From Methanocaldococcus sp. FS406-22 (lineage in GTDB: Archaea; AGJL01; Methanococci; Methanococcales; Methanocaldococcaceae), in NCBI RefSeq assembly GCF_000025525.1, contig NC_013887.1, positions 754,729-818,728 of the forward strand: a DNA stretch of 64,000 nucleotides. The letters run 5' to 3'. Below the pieces are notes generated by a model. That model was given only the letters and a program-made list of their open reading frames with translations, ran no database searches and had not been told where the DNA came from. Below are positions 26,695 to 38,818 of the stretch, piece after piece. The position numbers and the translations under genes were made by a program. How positions within the stretch are numbered: position 1 is the stretch's first letter; each line of letters opens with the position of its first letter.

Positions 26695-28521
26695 TTAAAA
26701 TTTAATTTGCTTATGCTCTTTATTTTCTCTATTTTTATTCTTTCTCTGCTTTCTTCTCTTCTCCATCTGATTCATAATCCACTTATAAATAATTCCTTTA
26801 TATCCAACCATTTTAAATCCTTCTAATGCCTTTTCCCAATTTTCCTCCTCTCTATATAGGCAGATGGCTTTTTGAATCTTTTTCTCTTTATAGGTGTAAG
26901 GAACATAAACTTTCTCGTTAGTTATTGGATTTATGCCAGTGTGATACATTGTTGTTGATAGAGTCATAGGAGTTGGGGTGAAAACTTGCACTTGCCTTGA
27001 ATAGCAGTTATTTTTATGGATGAATTCTGCTAACTCAATCATCTCTTTAATAGAGCAATTTGGATGGGCAATAAGCCAATATGGCAAAACTTCTTTTATT
27101 CCTCCAACTTTTTCAGCTATTTCTCTATATTTCTCTAAAAATTTTTTAAATAACCTTCCATCAGGTTTTTGAATTGCCCTACAAACTTTTTTAGAGATGT
27201 GTTCAGGAGCTACCTTCAACCTTCCAGAGACGTGATATTTGGAGAGTTCTTTTATATACTCCTCACCATATTTTTCATCATACATTATTAAATCATATCT
27301 AACTCCACTTCTAACATAAACTCTAACATCATCTCCAACAATATCTCTAATTTTCCTATAGAGCTTAATTAACGGCTTATGATTTATGATTAAATTCTCG
27401 CATGGTTCTGGATAGAGACAATTTTTTGGACATCTATCTGCTAAACCTTTTTTACATCCCATTCTATACATATTTGCTGTTGGTGCTCCAATATCTTGAA
27501 TAACTCCTTTAAAATCTTCATGATTCAATAATTTTCTAATTTCCTTTAAGATGCTTTTTTCACTCCTATTTTGAATAACCTTACCTTGATGATGTAGAAT
27601 TGAGCAGAAGGAACAGCCTCCAAAGCATCCTCTATGTGTTACAACTGAAAACTGAACTGGAACAATTCCTGGGACATAAGAATAAGAAGGATGAGCTCTT
27701 CTCTCAAAAGGCATCTCATATATTTCATCCATTTCCTTTTCAGTTAAATAAATTGGTGGAAATTGAACTAAATATTGATTTCCAACTTTTTGGTAAATAA
27801 CTTTATCCATTGTCATTAACTTCCTATGCATTTCAGCGTATTTTTCTTTGCTATTTACAACTTCTTCATGAGAAGGTAGTTCTTTAGTATCATATCTTTC
27901 CTTTATATCCTCTAACTTTTTTCTATTAACTCTAACTACAGTTCCATTTATTTCTAAATCTTTTATGTTCTCTCCACTTTCTAATGCTTTAGTTATTGAT
28001 AGAATGCTCTTCTCTCCCATCCCATACATTAAAATATCTGCCTTTGAATCAATTAAAACACTCTTTCTAACTTTGTTATCCCAATAATCGTAGTGAGAAA
28101 ATCTCCTCAAAGATGCCTCAATTCCTCCTAAAGCTATAGGAATATTTTTAAATGCCCTTTTTATTAAATTAGTATAAACAATTGTAGCTCTATCTGGCCT
28201 CTTTCTTATCCCTTCATTAGACATTGAGTCAAAGTCCCTCAATCTCTTTTGTGGTGTGTAGTGAGCTAACATACTATCCAAATTCCCAGCAGTTACAGCA
28301 AAAAAGTAATTCGGCTTCCCTAATCTTTTTATATCATCTAAATTTTTCCAATCTGGTTGTGAGATAATCCCAACTCTATAACCATGCTCAACCAAATACC
28401 TCCCAACAACAGAAGCTCCAAATAAATAATGGTCTATGTATGCATCTCCAGTAACAATAATAACATCCAATTCTTCCCATCCCCATTCATCCATCTCTTC
28501 TTTAGTAGTTGGCAAAAACAT
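26695..28521 (-). CDS. UPF0313 radical SAM protein (YgiQ family)
   Basis: 608 residues. N-terminal DUF3362-type start FLPTTKEEMDEWGWEELDVIIVTGDAYIDHYLFG. The radical SAM cluster motif is VVTHRGCFGGCSFCSILHHQG (CxxxCxxC) near residue 290. Another Cys-rich block MGCKKGLADRCPKNCLYPEPCENL follows at about 360. The C-terminus is a basic Lys/Arg/Asn-rich tail. The reaction is unknown; the family contains an N-terminal B12-binding-like region. GAAGTGAT precedes the ATG. Confidence 0.85.
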   Translation of the reverse strand: MFLPTTKEEMDEWGWEELDVIIVTGDAYIDHYLFGASVVGRYLVEHGYRVGIISQPDWKNLDDIKRLGKPNYFFAVTAGNLDSMLAHYTPQKRLRDFDSMSNEGIRKRPDRATIVYTNLIKRAFKNIPIALGGIEASLRRFSHYDYWDNKVRKSVLIDSKADILMYGMGEKSILSITKALESGENIKDLEINGTVVRVNRKKLEDIKERYDTKELPSHEEVVNSKEKYAEMHRKLMTMDKVIYQKVGNQYLVQFPPIYLTEKEMDEIYEMPFERRAHPSYSYVPGIVPVQFSVVTHRGCFGGCSFCSILHHQGKVIQNRSEKSILKEIRKLLNHEDFKGVIQDIGAPTANMYRMGCKKGLADRCPKNCLYPEPCENLIINHKPLIKLYRKIRDIVGDDVRVYVRSGVRYDLIMYDEKYGEEYIKELSKYHVSGRLKVAPEHISKKVCRAIQKPDGRLFKKFLEKYREIAEKVGGIKEVLPYWLIAHPNCSIKEMIELAEFIHKNNCYSRQVQVFTPTPMTLSTTMYHTGINPITNEKVYVPYTYKEKKIQKAICLYREEENWEKALEGFKMVGYKGIIYKWIMNQMEKRRKQRKNKNRENKEHKQIKF

Positions 28522-28543
28522 AAAATATCACTTCAAAAAGTTT

Positions 28544-28594
28544 ATGACACCTCTCCGCTTAAAGCAGAGGTTTCTTAGCGATGATTAATGGCAA
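28544..28594 (-). mobile_element. 51-bp collapsed copy of the RNA-bearing IS605-like element
   Basis: Read on the minus strand, CCATTAAT.ATCGCTAAGAAA (left-end signature) runs straight into CCTCTGC/GCGGAGAGG (right-end hairpin) and GTCAT (right-end terminus). The whole RNA-coding interior is absent. Both full copies have AAGAAA after the left-end CGCT and GAAA before the right-end hairpin, so recombination between these short matches would produce this form. Confidence 0.6.
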
Positions 28595-28711
28595 AATTAT
28601 TTGAGTAAACATTAATAAACATTAAAATAGACGATATAATATATTATTTATTGTTTGTGGGTTAAAACTTATAAAATAAAAGATAAAAAAGGAAAATGGG
28701 AGATTTAGGAT

Positions 28712-31438
<2,727 letters not shown>

Positions 31439-31549
31439 TTAATTTTTATAATAATAATTTTCCTCCCTGGAGATAATATACCGTTGAGGTTCTATATATA
31501 CTTTTCGGTTTTGTTCATGTTTATGGCACATCAAAACATAAAGTTGTAT

Positions 31550-32266
31550 TTATTTATAGAAATACATTGCAATTATTTTATCTGCCCTTATGTATATCTC
31601 CCCAATATCACAGTCTTTTTCCAGTGGTTCGATGACTATAAATGATGTGCCAAATAATTCCTTATTTTCTTTTAGTCTTCCAATTTCTTCCACTGTATTA
31701 TTAACAGTCTCATAAACTATCTTAACTCTAATATCCTCTTCTTCTGGTTCTTCTTTCAATTCAACTTGTGTAAAGTCAGTTACTCTAACAGGTCCAGTTG
31801 GAGTTGTGCTAACAACTACAAATGTTAAAGTAGTTTCTAAAACTTCAATAGTAACCTTTGAACCTTTGCTTAATACTCGTCCTAATATCTTCATCTTAAC
31901 AAAGTCCTCAAATCCAGGACTAAATCTAATTGGCTGAGTAGGAGTTAGAATGATTTCTTCTGCTTCTTTAAGTTCTATTTTTTTAACCTTTACTTTATCT
32001 CCAATAGCTACCCCAGCATTTTGCCTTAAATAACCATCAATTCTGATAATTCCTTTTCCAGCATCTTCTAAGAAGCCCCTATAAGCTATGGCATAAGTTT
32101 TTCCTTTTTGTCCTTCAATCTCAATAACATCTCCTGGTTTTAAGCCCAATTCCTCCATTATGTAGGGATCTATTCTTGCAATACCCCTCCCTACATCTCC
32201 TGGATATGCTTCATCAACTTCCAGCTCTTTAATTAATTCTTCTGATTCTTCAGGAATTTTTGACAT
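31550..32266 (-). CDS. Stand-alone Cdc48 N-domain fused to a novel C-terminal domain
   Basis: 238 residues. Residues about 12-170 are nearly identical to the N-domain of the neighbouring Cdc48 ([71 protein letters not shown]). Both AAA modules are missing. The last 65 residues (VKIVYETVNNTVEEIGRLKENK ... IYIRADKIIAMYFYK) do not match Cdc48 and look like a small alpha/beta domain. The gene lies 126 bp upstream of cdc48 on the same strand. It might compete for or deliver Cdc48 adaptors and substrates; this is inference. Confidence 0.85.
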   Translation of the reverse strand: MSKIPEESEELIKELEVDEAYPGDVGRGIARIDPYIMEELGLKPGDVIEIEGQKGKTYAIAYRGFLEDAGKGIIRIDGYLRQNAGVAIGDKVKVKKIELKEAEEIILTPTQPIRFSPGFEDFVKMKILGRVLSKGSKVTIEVLETTLTFVVVSTTPTGPVRVTDFTQVELKEEPEEEDIRVKIVYETVNNTVEEIGRLKENKELFGTSFIVIEPLEKDCDIGEIYIRADKIIAMYFYK

Positions 32267-32283
32267 TTTATCCCTTATTTTAT

Positions 32284-32637
32284 TTATTCTGGAATATCCA
32301 ATATATGAAACTGATAAACCCTTGTAAATCCACAGTTTCTACATCTTACAATCATCTTCGTTTCTGTTATTGCTATATCTTGGATAGCCTCTTTTTTACA
32401 GTTGAAGCATACAGCATTTTTCTCTAAAAACCATGGCTCATATTTGTGCTGTCTGTTTTTTTCATCTTCAATTATGCTTTCATCTTCAATCCCCACCCTT
32501 CTTAAGATATAATATCTCGTAGCTCCACAGTTAGAGCACTTAACAAACGCCTGGTTTGTATAAATCTCAATTATCTGTTCTGCTTCTTTCTTACAATTAA
32601 AGCAGGTGGTTAATTTTTTTAATGTCCATTTTTCCAT
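32284..32637 (-). CDS. Double zinc-ribbon protein
   Basis: 117 residues from the ATG following TTGGTGATTTT. Two similar halves each carry a CxxC pair set: CFNCKKEAEQIIEI ... VKCSNCGATRYYILRR and CFNCKKEAIQDIAI ... VRCRNCGFTRVYQFHIL. Each half should bind one zinc. The internal duplication is clear. Function is unknown; it immediately precedes the N-domain protein gene (17 bp) and may be co-transcribed with it. Confidence 0.75.
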   Translation of the reverse strand: MEKWTLKKLTTCFNCKKEAEQIIEIYTNQAFVKCSNCGATRYYILRRVGIEDESIIEDEKNRQHKYEPWFLEKNAVCFNCKKEAIQDIAITETKMIVRCRNCGFTRVYQFHILDIPE

Positions 32638-32760
32638 AAAATCACCAAATATTAGATTCCCCCACTTTACCAAATACATTAATAATTTATGTGTGTTATA
32701 CTATATATACACTTTTTGATTTATCATTTATATAATTGTATATTTAATTTGAGGGAAATT

Positions 32761-33696
32761 ATGTTATGTAGCTGTGGAAACGAGGCATTTTATTATCAAA
32801 AGTACTCAAATAGACATTTATGTAAAGATTGTTTTAAAAAAGATATTGAAAGAAGAGCTAAAAAGGTTTTAGGGAAAGATATTATAAGAAATAATGTTAA
32901 AATAGGAATTGGGGTTAGTGGAGGAAAAGACAGCTTAGTTATGGCATATATTTTAAAGAAACTCTTTGAAAACATTCCTAACTCTAAGTTAATTTGTTTT
33001 TTTGTTGATGAGGGGATAAAAGGTTTTAGGGAGAAGGCTAAAGAATACGTTAAAGAATTTTGTGAAGAGCATAATTTAGATTTAAAGATTATAAAATTTG
33101 AGGATGAAATTGGCTATACTTTAGATGAGATTATAAAAAATAATTATTTAAGCAAATTAAATATAGGAAAGCCATGTTCCTTTTGTGGAGTAGTTAGGAG
33201 ATATTTGCTAAATAAATATGCTTTAAAAGAGGGTTGTGACTATTTAGCCATAGGGCATAACTTAGATGATTTCTGCCAGACAATTTTAATGAACTATATC
33301 GAGGGAAATATAAAAAATATTGTCCAGTTTGGTAAGGAGTTTGAGGGAGAAGGATTTGTTAAGAGAATTAAACCACTAAAATTAATTCCTGAAGACGAAG
33401 TTAGGCTTTATGCTGAAATAAATAATATAAGATATCAAAGAGAGCCATGTCCCTATTCCTCTCTATCGTATAGGCATAGAATGAAAAAAATAATTGAGAT
33501 TTTGGAGAAAGAAAAGCCAGGAGTTAAGTTTAGTATATTGAGGGGTTATGAAAAACTTTTAAAATATTTAAATGTTAAAGAAGAAATCAGGAGATGCAAG
33601 ATATGTGGTTTTCCATGTAGTGGAAATTTATGTAAGGTATGTTCATGGCTTAGGTGCTTCAAAACCTATCCAAACCATATCAAACATTCCAAATGA
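32761..33696 (+). CDS. tRNA 2-thiolation enzyme, TtuA/NcsA (Ctu1) family
   Basis: 311 residues from the ATG after GAGGGAAATT. An N-terminal zinc finger CSCGNEAFYY...HLCKDCF precedes the PP-loop GIGVSGGKDSLVMAYIL. A central CSFCGVVRR and later Cys provide the Fe-S cluster site of this family. A C-terminal zinc finger CKICGFPCSGNLCKVC closes the protein. The enzyme activates uridine (U34 or U54) with ATP and inserts sulfur. The longer upstream frame lacks a ribosome binding site. Confidence 0.9.
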   Translation: MLCSCGNEAFYYQKYSNRHLCKDCFKKDIERRAKKVLGKDIIRNNVKIGIGVSGGKDSLVMAYILKKLFENIPNSKLICFFVDEGIKGFREKAKEYVKEFCEEHNLDLKIIKFEDEIGYTLDEIIKNNYLSKLNIGKPCSFCGVVRRYLLNKYALKEGCDYLAIGHNLDDFCQTILMNYIEGNIKNIVQFGKEFEGEGFVKRIKPLKLIPEDEVRLYAEINNIRYQREPCPYSSLSYRHRMKKIIEILEKEKPGVKFSILRGYEKLLKYLNVKEEIRRCKICGFPCSGNLCKVCSWLRCFKTYPNHIKHSK

Positions 33697-33699
33697 TTA

Positions 33700-33862
33700 C
33701 TTCCGAAATAATCTGAATAGGTTTTCATCAGCACCCGCTCCCTTAACGGGACAGACCAACCTCCACGTCCATTTAGGAGGGCAGAGGTTGCCTAAATGTG
33801 AGTTATTAGATTAGTTATCACATTCACGTCCCCCGACGTGGGGACTTTATTCGAATATGACA
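33700..33862 (-). ncRNA. Structured RNA candidate with possible pseudoknot
   Basis: On the minus strand the block contains hairpins CACGTC/GACGTG (about 33847-33832), AATGTGA/TCACATT (around 33825-33796), CAACCTC/GAGGTTG and GATTATTT/AAGTAATC. CATTTAGG just before the CAACCTC helix is complementary to CCTAAATG inside that helix's loop, which allows a pseudoknot. GC content is well above the surroundings. The strand is inferred from a minus-strand TATA-like sequence and GGTGAT-preceded mini-ORF upstream. I see no match to a known RNA family. Confidence 0.5.
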
Positions 33863-34067
33863 ACTTTAACTCCTAAAATCATTTTATATCACCACAAATA
33901 GAATCGACATTTATTATGTTTATGCTTCTAATATATAAGATTTTTTCGGTTCTCTGTGCATGGGAAGTATTTATATGATAATATGCAAAATATGTAAAAA
34001 TATGTCTAACGAACTAATTCGGAACAAATAAACAAAATTATGGGTAATAAAATTGAAAGAAATTAAA
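33863..34067. other. Rest of the gap upstream of RPA
   Basis: AT-rich. On the minus strand GGTGAT is followed by an 11-codon frame (MILGVKVVIFE, about 33892-33857) that ends just before the structured RNA. TAATATATAAGATTTT near 33930 on the plus strand resembles the sequence at 16752 and may be a TATA element. Confidence 0.35.
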
Positions 34068-34080
34068 TAGGACTTTCGCA
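34068..34080 (+). repeat. Solo transposon end
   Basis: TAGGACTTTCGCA matches 12 of 13 bases of the inverted repeat of the MITE at 23501-23591. No partner end is visible nearby, so this is a remnant. It lies 36 bp upstream of the RPA start codon. Confidence 0.55.
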
Positions 34081-34115
34081 GTTTATAATTGTATGTAATT
34101 TTTATGGTGATGATT

Positions 34116-36050
34116 ATGATAGGAGATTATGAGAGATTTAAAAAACTTAAAAAAAAGGTTGCTGAAGCATTAAATATTAGTGAAGAGGAATTGGATAGGA
34201 TGATTGATAAAAAAATTGAAGAAAATGGAGGAATAATATTGAAAGATGCTGCACTAATGATGATTGCAAAAGAACATGGGATTTATGGGGAAGAAAAAGA
34301 TGATGAGGAATTTTTAATTAGCGATATTGAAGAAGGGCAAATAAGTGTTGAGATAACTGGAGTCGTAACTGATGTTTCAGATATAAAAACATTCAAAAGG
34401 AGAGATGGAAGTTTAGGGAAATACAGAAGAATTACAATAGCAGATAAGTCAGGAACTATAAGAATGACTTTATGGGATGATTTGGCTGAATTAGATGTTA
34501 AAGTTGGGGATGTTATTAAAATTGAAAGAGCAAGAGCAAGAAAATGGAGAAACAATTTAGAATTGAGCTCAACATCTGAAACTAAGATTGAAAAATTAGA
34601 GAATTATGAGGGAGAACTTCCAGAGATTAAAGACATATATGATATAGGAGAGCTAAATCCTGGAATGACTGCAACATTTGAAGGAGAAGTTATCTCAGCT
34701 CTCCCAATAAAAGAATTTAAAAGAGCTGATGGTAGTGTTGGGAAATTAAAATCATTTATTGTTAAAGATGAAACTGGGAGTATAAGAGTTACTTTATGGG
34801 ATAATTTAACAGATATCGATGTTGGTAGAGGAGATTACGTCAGAGTTAAAGGTTATATAAGAGATGGTTACTATGGAGGGTTGGAATGCACAGCGAATTA
34901 TGTAGAAATATTGAAAAAAGGAGAAAAGAAAGAAGCTGAGGAAGTAAATATTGAGGATTTAACAGAATATGAAGATGAGTTAGTTAGCGTTAAAGGTAGA
35001 GTTATAGCTATAAGTAGTAAAAAAAGTGTAGATTTGGATGGAGAAATAGCAAGGGTTCAAGACATTATATTGGATAATGGCACTGGAAGAGTGAGAATTT
35101 CATTTTGGAGAGGCAAAACTGCTTTATTAGAAAATATAAAAGAAGGAGATTTGGTAAGAATAACAAATTGTAGGGTAAAGACATTTTATGATAGGGAAGG
35201 AAATAAAAGAGCTGATTTAGTGGCAACTGTAGAAACAGAAATTATTAAAGATGAGAGCATTGAAGCCCCAGAGTATGAGCTAAAATATTGCAAAATTGAA
35301 GATATCTACAACAGGGATGTTGATTGGAATGATATAAACTTAATAGCCCAAGTTGTTGAAGATTATGGAGTTAATGAAATTGAATTTGAAGATAGAGTTA
35401 GAAAAGTAAGAAATTTGTTGTTAGAGGATGGAACTGGAAGAATAAGGTTGAGTTTATGGGATGATTTGGCTGAATTAGATGTTAAAGAAGGAGATATTGT
35501 AGAAATTTTACATGCCTATGCTAAGGAGAGAGGAGATTATATAGATTTAGTTATTGGAAAATATGGAAGGATAATTATAAATCCAGAAGGTGTTGAGATA
35601 AAAAGTAATAGAAAGTTCATAGCTGATATTGAAGATGGGGAAACTGTTGAGATTAGAGGGGCTGTAGTTAAGATATTGAGCGACACTCTCTTCCTTTACC
35701 TATGTCCAAATTGTAGAAAGAAGGTTGTAGAGATTGATGGAATTTATAACTGCCCTATTTGTGGAGACGTTGAACCAGAAGAGGTTTTGAGATTAAATTT
35801 TGTTGTAGATGATGGAACAGGAACTTTATTATGTAGGGCTTATGATAGAAGAGTTGAGAAGATGTTGAAAATGGGGAGAGAGGAGTTAAAGAACTTAACT
35901 ATAGAAATGGTAGAGGATGAAATATTAGGGGAGGAGTTTGTTCTATATGGAAATGTTAGGGTAGAGAATGATGAATTGATTATGGTTGTTAGAAGAGTTA
36001 GTGATGTAGATGTTGAGAAAGAAATAAGAATATTGGAGGAGATGGAATGA
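34116..36050 (+). CDS. rpa: Replication protein A (single-stranded DNA-binding protein)
   Basis: 644 residues from the ATG that follows GGTGATGATT. Four repeated OB-fold modules are visible through their common strand: [59 protein letters not shown] and [21 protein letters not shown]-terminal zinc finger CPNCRKKVV...CPICGD lies near residue 535. The single polypeptide with four OB folds is the RPA of M. jannaschii type, protecting ssDNA in replication and repair. Confidence 0.95.
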   Translation: MIGDYERFKKLKKKVAEALNISEEELDRMIDKKIEENGGIILKDAALMMIAKEHGIYGEEKDDEEFLISDIEEGQISVEITGVVTDVSDIKTFKRRDGSLGKYRRITIADKSGTIRMTLWDDLAELDVKVGDVIKIERARARKWRNNLELSSTSETKIEKLENYEGELPEIKDIYDIGELNPGMTATFEGEVISALPIKEFKRADGSVGKLKSFIVKDETGSIRVTLWDNLTDIDVGRGDYVRVKGYIRDGYYGGLECTANYVEILKKGEKKEAEEVNIEDLTEYEDELVSVKGRVIAISSKKSVDLDGEIARVQDIILDNGTGRVRISFWRGKTALLENIKEGDLVRITNCRVKTFYDREGNKRADLVATVETEIIKDESIEAPEYELKYCKIEDIYNRDVDWNDINLIAQVVEDYGVNEIEFEDRVRKVRNLLLEDGTGRIRLSLWDDLAELDVKEGDIVEILHAYAKERGDYIDLVIGKYGRIIINPEGVEIKSNRKFIADIEDGETVEIRGAVVKILSDTLFLYLCPNCRKKVVEIDGIYNCPICGDVEPEEVLRLNFVVDDGTGTLLCRAYDRRVEKMLKMGREELKNLTIEMVEDEILGEEFVLYGNVRVENDELIMVVRRVSDVDVEKEIRILEEME

Positions 36051-36106
36051 CAAAAAATAAATAAATATAAGTCAATATTATAACCAAAAAAATTTACGGT
36101 GATGTG

Positions 36107-37411
36107 ATGATTGTTGAGAGAGTTGAAGAGTATTTAGATAGGATAGAAAAAATTAACAAGGATATTAACGCATTAATAGAAGTGAATCCAGATAGAGTTT
36201 TAGAGGAAGCAAAAAAATTAGAAAAAGATGAAAAAGCTAAGAAAAAGCCATTATATGGGAAGCTTATAGTAGTTAAAGCAAACATAAACGTTGAGGGATA
36301 TACAATATCATGTGCATCAAAGACTTTGGAAAATTATATTGCCCCTTATGATGCCACTGTTATAGAGAAGATTAAAGAAAACGGTGGATTGATAATAGGA
36401 ATAGCAAATATGGATGAGTTTGCATGTGGTAGTAGTGGAGAAACTTCCTATTACGGTCCAACAAAAAATCCAAGAGCTAAGGATAGAATTCCTGGAGGAA
36501 GTTCTTCAGGAAGTGCTGCTGCTGTTGCAGCTGATTTATGTGATATGGCTTTAGGTAGTGATACAGGAGGAAGTATTAGAAACCCTGCTTCACATTGCGG
36601 AGTTGTTGGATTTAAGCCAAGTTATGGAGTTGTTAGTAGATATGGTTTATGTGATTTGGCAATGAGTTTTGACCAAATAGGGCCTTTAACAAAAACAGCT
36701 GAAGATGCATTATTATTAACAAACATCATTAAAGGTAAAGATTTGAGAGATACAACAACTGTAGAGACAAAACCATTTGAGAAGAGAGACATCAAAGGCT
36801 TTAAAGTTGGAGTTGTTAAGGAATTTATGGATGTTGCTGATGAGAAGATAAGAGATAAGATAGAGAAAGGCATTGAGGTCTTTAAAGATCTAGGATGTGA
36901 GATTGTTGAATTAAGCTATAAATATGTTGATTTAGCTCTACCAACTTACTATTTAATTAACTACGTTGAGTTTTTCTCATCCACAAGAAGGTATGATGGA
37001 AGAAGATATGGATATAAAATAGAAGAAGTTTGTGGAGAGGAAGTTTTAAGAAGAATTATGATTGGTTCAATGATTAGTCAAAAAGAGTATAGTGGTAAAT
37101 ATTACAAAAACGCTTTAAGAGCAAGGAATTTAATGAAAAATGAGATGATTAAGATTATGAAAGATGTTGATATTATAGTGGGAGCAACAGTTCCTAAGTT
37201 ACCACACAAATTAGGAGAGAAGTTAACACCAATGGAAATGTATAGTTATGATGTCTTAACAGTTCTAGCTAATATCTGCGGTTTGTGTGCTGGAGTAGTT
37301 CCATGTGGAGATATAAATGGAATTCCAGTTGGATTGCAAATCCAAGGAAAACCATTTGAAGATGAAAAGGTTTTAAGTGCAATGATTGCATTTGAAAAGG
37401 CAATGCAATAA
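36107..37411 (+). CDS. gatA: Glutamyl-tRNA(Gln) amidotransferase subunit A
   Basis: 434 residues from the ATG after GGTGAT. The amidase signature is intact: catalytic Lys in LIVVKANINVEGY, and GGSSSGSAAAVAADLCDMALGSDTGGSIRNPASHCGVVGFKPSYGVVSRYGL with the Ser-cis-Ser-Lys triad. It releases ammonia from glutamine for transamidation of misacylated tRNA. The B and C subunits are not in this window. Confidence 0.96.
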   Translation: MIVERVEEYLDRIEKINKDINALIEVNPDRVLEEAKKLEKDEKAKKKPLYGKLIVVKANINVEGYTISCASKTLENYIAPYDATVIEKIKENGGLIIGIANMDEFACGSSGETSYYGPTKNPRAKDRIPGGSSSGSAAAVAADLCDMALGSDTGGSIRNPASHCGVVGFKPSYGVVSRYGLCDLAMSFDQIGPLTKTAEDALLLTNIIKGKDLRDTTTVETKPFEKRDIKGFKVGVVKEFMDVADEKIRDKIEKGIEVFKDLGCEIVELSYKYVDLALPTYYLINYVEFFSSTRRYDGRRYGYKIEEVCGEEVLRRIMIGSMISQKEYSGKYYKNALRARNLMKNEMIKIMKDVDIIVGATVPKLPHKLGEKLTPMEMYSYDVLTVLANICGLCAGVVPCGDINGIPVGLQIQGKPFEDEKVLSAMIAFEKAMQ

Positions 37412-37563
37412 TTAAAAAATATTGGTGCTAAATTTATACTATTTTTTAATATTTTGGACGAATTTTTATTTTTATATTTAAGTTTAAGTTCTAAATTCAA
37501 ATGGAAATATTTTTATTTTTGATTAAATTAAGCTATCTTTTATTTAAAAAATGAGGGGGTTAT

Positions 37564-38022
37564 ATGAGAAATTATATTTTAATATCATTAATTTTGGCAT
37601 CTCTATTTTTATGTCAAAGTGTTTTTGCAGAACCTAATGCATATAACATTACTATAAAAAACCACACCAGTGGGGAAATTATTTATCAAAAAATAGTGCC
37701 CAATGGAGAACAATTTTATGTTGATACAACTAATGGAAATGTCCATATAATTATAAATTATACTTCTCAATCCTCTTATTCTTATAACCGTGTCCGTGTA
37801 ACATCCTCTAATGGCAATACAATTGTAAATATTACTTTTGGAGGTAGTGGAGCAACTACTCATATAGTAAGTAATGGGATTGAGGTAGATATTACACCAA
37901 TAACCTACGACTTTAATTCATCATCTTCATCAACAAAAGCTCCAATTCCATTAGGAGTTTATTTAATTACAACTGCTTTCTTTACCTATATCCTATATAG
38001 AAAATCAAAAAATTTAACTTAA
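37564..38022 (+). CDS. Secreted, membrane-anchored protein of unknown function
   Basis: 152 residues. A signal peptide (ILISLILASLFLCQSVFA, cleavage after FA-E) leads into a small Thr/Ser/Asn-rich beta-strand domain (AYNITIKNHTSGEIIYQKIVPNG). A Ser-rich linker follows, then a C-terminal hydrophobic segment (PLGVYLITTAFFTYILYR). This layout suggests a surface protein held by a C-terminal anchor. GAGGGGGTTAT precedes the ATG. The stop overlaps the convergent phosphoesterase gene by 4 bp. Confidence 0.65.
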   Translation: MRNYILISLILASLFLCQSVFAEPNAYNITIKNHTSGEIIYQKIVPNGEQFYVDTTNGNVHIIINYTSQSSYSYNRVRVTSSNGNTIVNITFGGSGATTHIVSNGIEVDITPITYDFNSSSSSTKAPIPLGVYLITTAFFTYILYRKSKNLT

Positions 38023-38663
38023 AGCCCAGCGAAATCTTCTAAAATAACCATGTTCTTTTTTGTGTCATAGACAAAATAACTCTTTGGGGATGGGTTTACA
38101 ACTATTGTATTTCCAATTTTATCTATGCATCTACTTTCATGTATATGCCCACAGGCACAGAATATTATGTTATTATTAAAATCTTCAATTATCTTTCTAA
38201 TGCTTTTACTTCCAACGTGAATATCTTTGTCTAAATCAACAATATCGGCCATTGTATTATATGGAGGAGCATGGCTAACTAAAAATATGTTTTTTAAGTT
38301 TTTAACTAAGTTTATTAGCTTATTATATATCTCCTCTTCTGTATATTCATTTGGAGTGTTAAAGGGAGTTTTATTACTCCCTCCTATTCCAACAAAATTT
38401 ATATGGTCTATCTTTTTCACTTTTCCATCAATGTTTAATTTAAAGCTATTTAACTCATCTATAACTTCTTTAGTATCACAATTTCCTGGAATGCATAGAA
38501 CTTCCATATAATCTGATAACTCAGCTAATTTCTCTATAACTTCAATCCCTTTACCAAAGTGTGTTATATCCCCACAAACAACCAAAACATCAGCAAAATC
38601 TTTAAATTCCTTAACAGCTGGAGGTAATTTTCCATGCAAATCAGTAATTCCTACTATTTTCAT
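38019..38663 (-). CDS. Metallophosphoesterase
   Basis: 214 residues from the ATG after GGTGAAAT. Calcineurin-like motifs appear in order: GITDLHGK (Asp, His), VVCGDITHFG, CIPGNCDTKEV (GNxD variant), FLVSHAPPYNTMAD and CACGHIHESR (GHxH). The metal site is complete. The family includes YfcE/MJ0936-like phosphodiesterases; the substrate is unknown. Confidence 0.87.
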   Translation of the reverse strand: MKIVGITDLHGKLPPAVKEFKDFADVLVVCGDITHFGKGIEVIEKLAELSDYMEVLCIPGNCDTKEVIDELNSFKLNIDGKVKKIDHINFVGIGGSNKTPFNTPNEYTEEEIYNKLINLVKNLKNIFLVSHAPPYNTMADIVDLDKDIHVGSKSIRKIIEDFNNNIIFCACGHIHESRCIDKIGNTIVVNPSPKSYFVYDTKKNMVILEDFAGL

Positions 38664-38818
38664 ATATTTCACCATTTTATTTTATTTTTTAAGCTTTTGA
38701 AATTTTCAATTTAATTTTTAAGGCGTCCATAAACAACTTTTTATCAGATTGAGAAAATTTCCTAACATAATAAAAATTTAAATAGCTTAACGTTAAAATT
38801 ATTATTGGAGGTGGGAAG

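Noticed and set aside
33572-33814. 80-codon plus-strand frame over the thiolase 3' end
   Set aside because: It overlaps the conserved zinc finger of the thiolation enzyme in another frame and runs into the structured RNA block.
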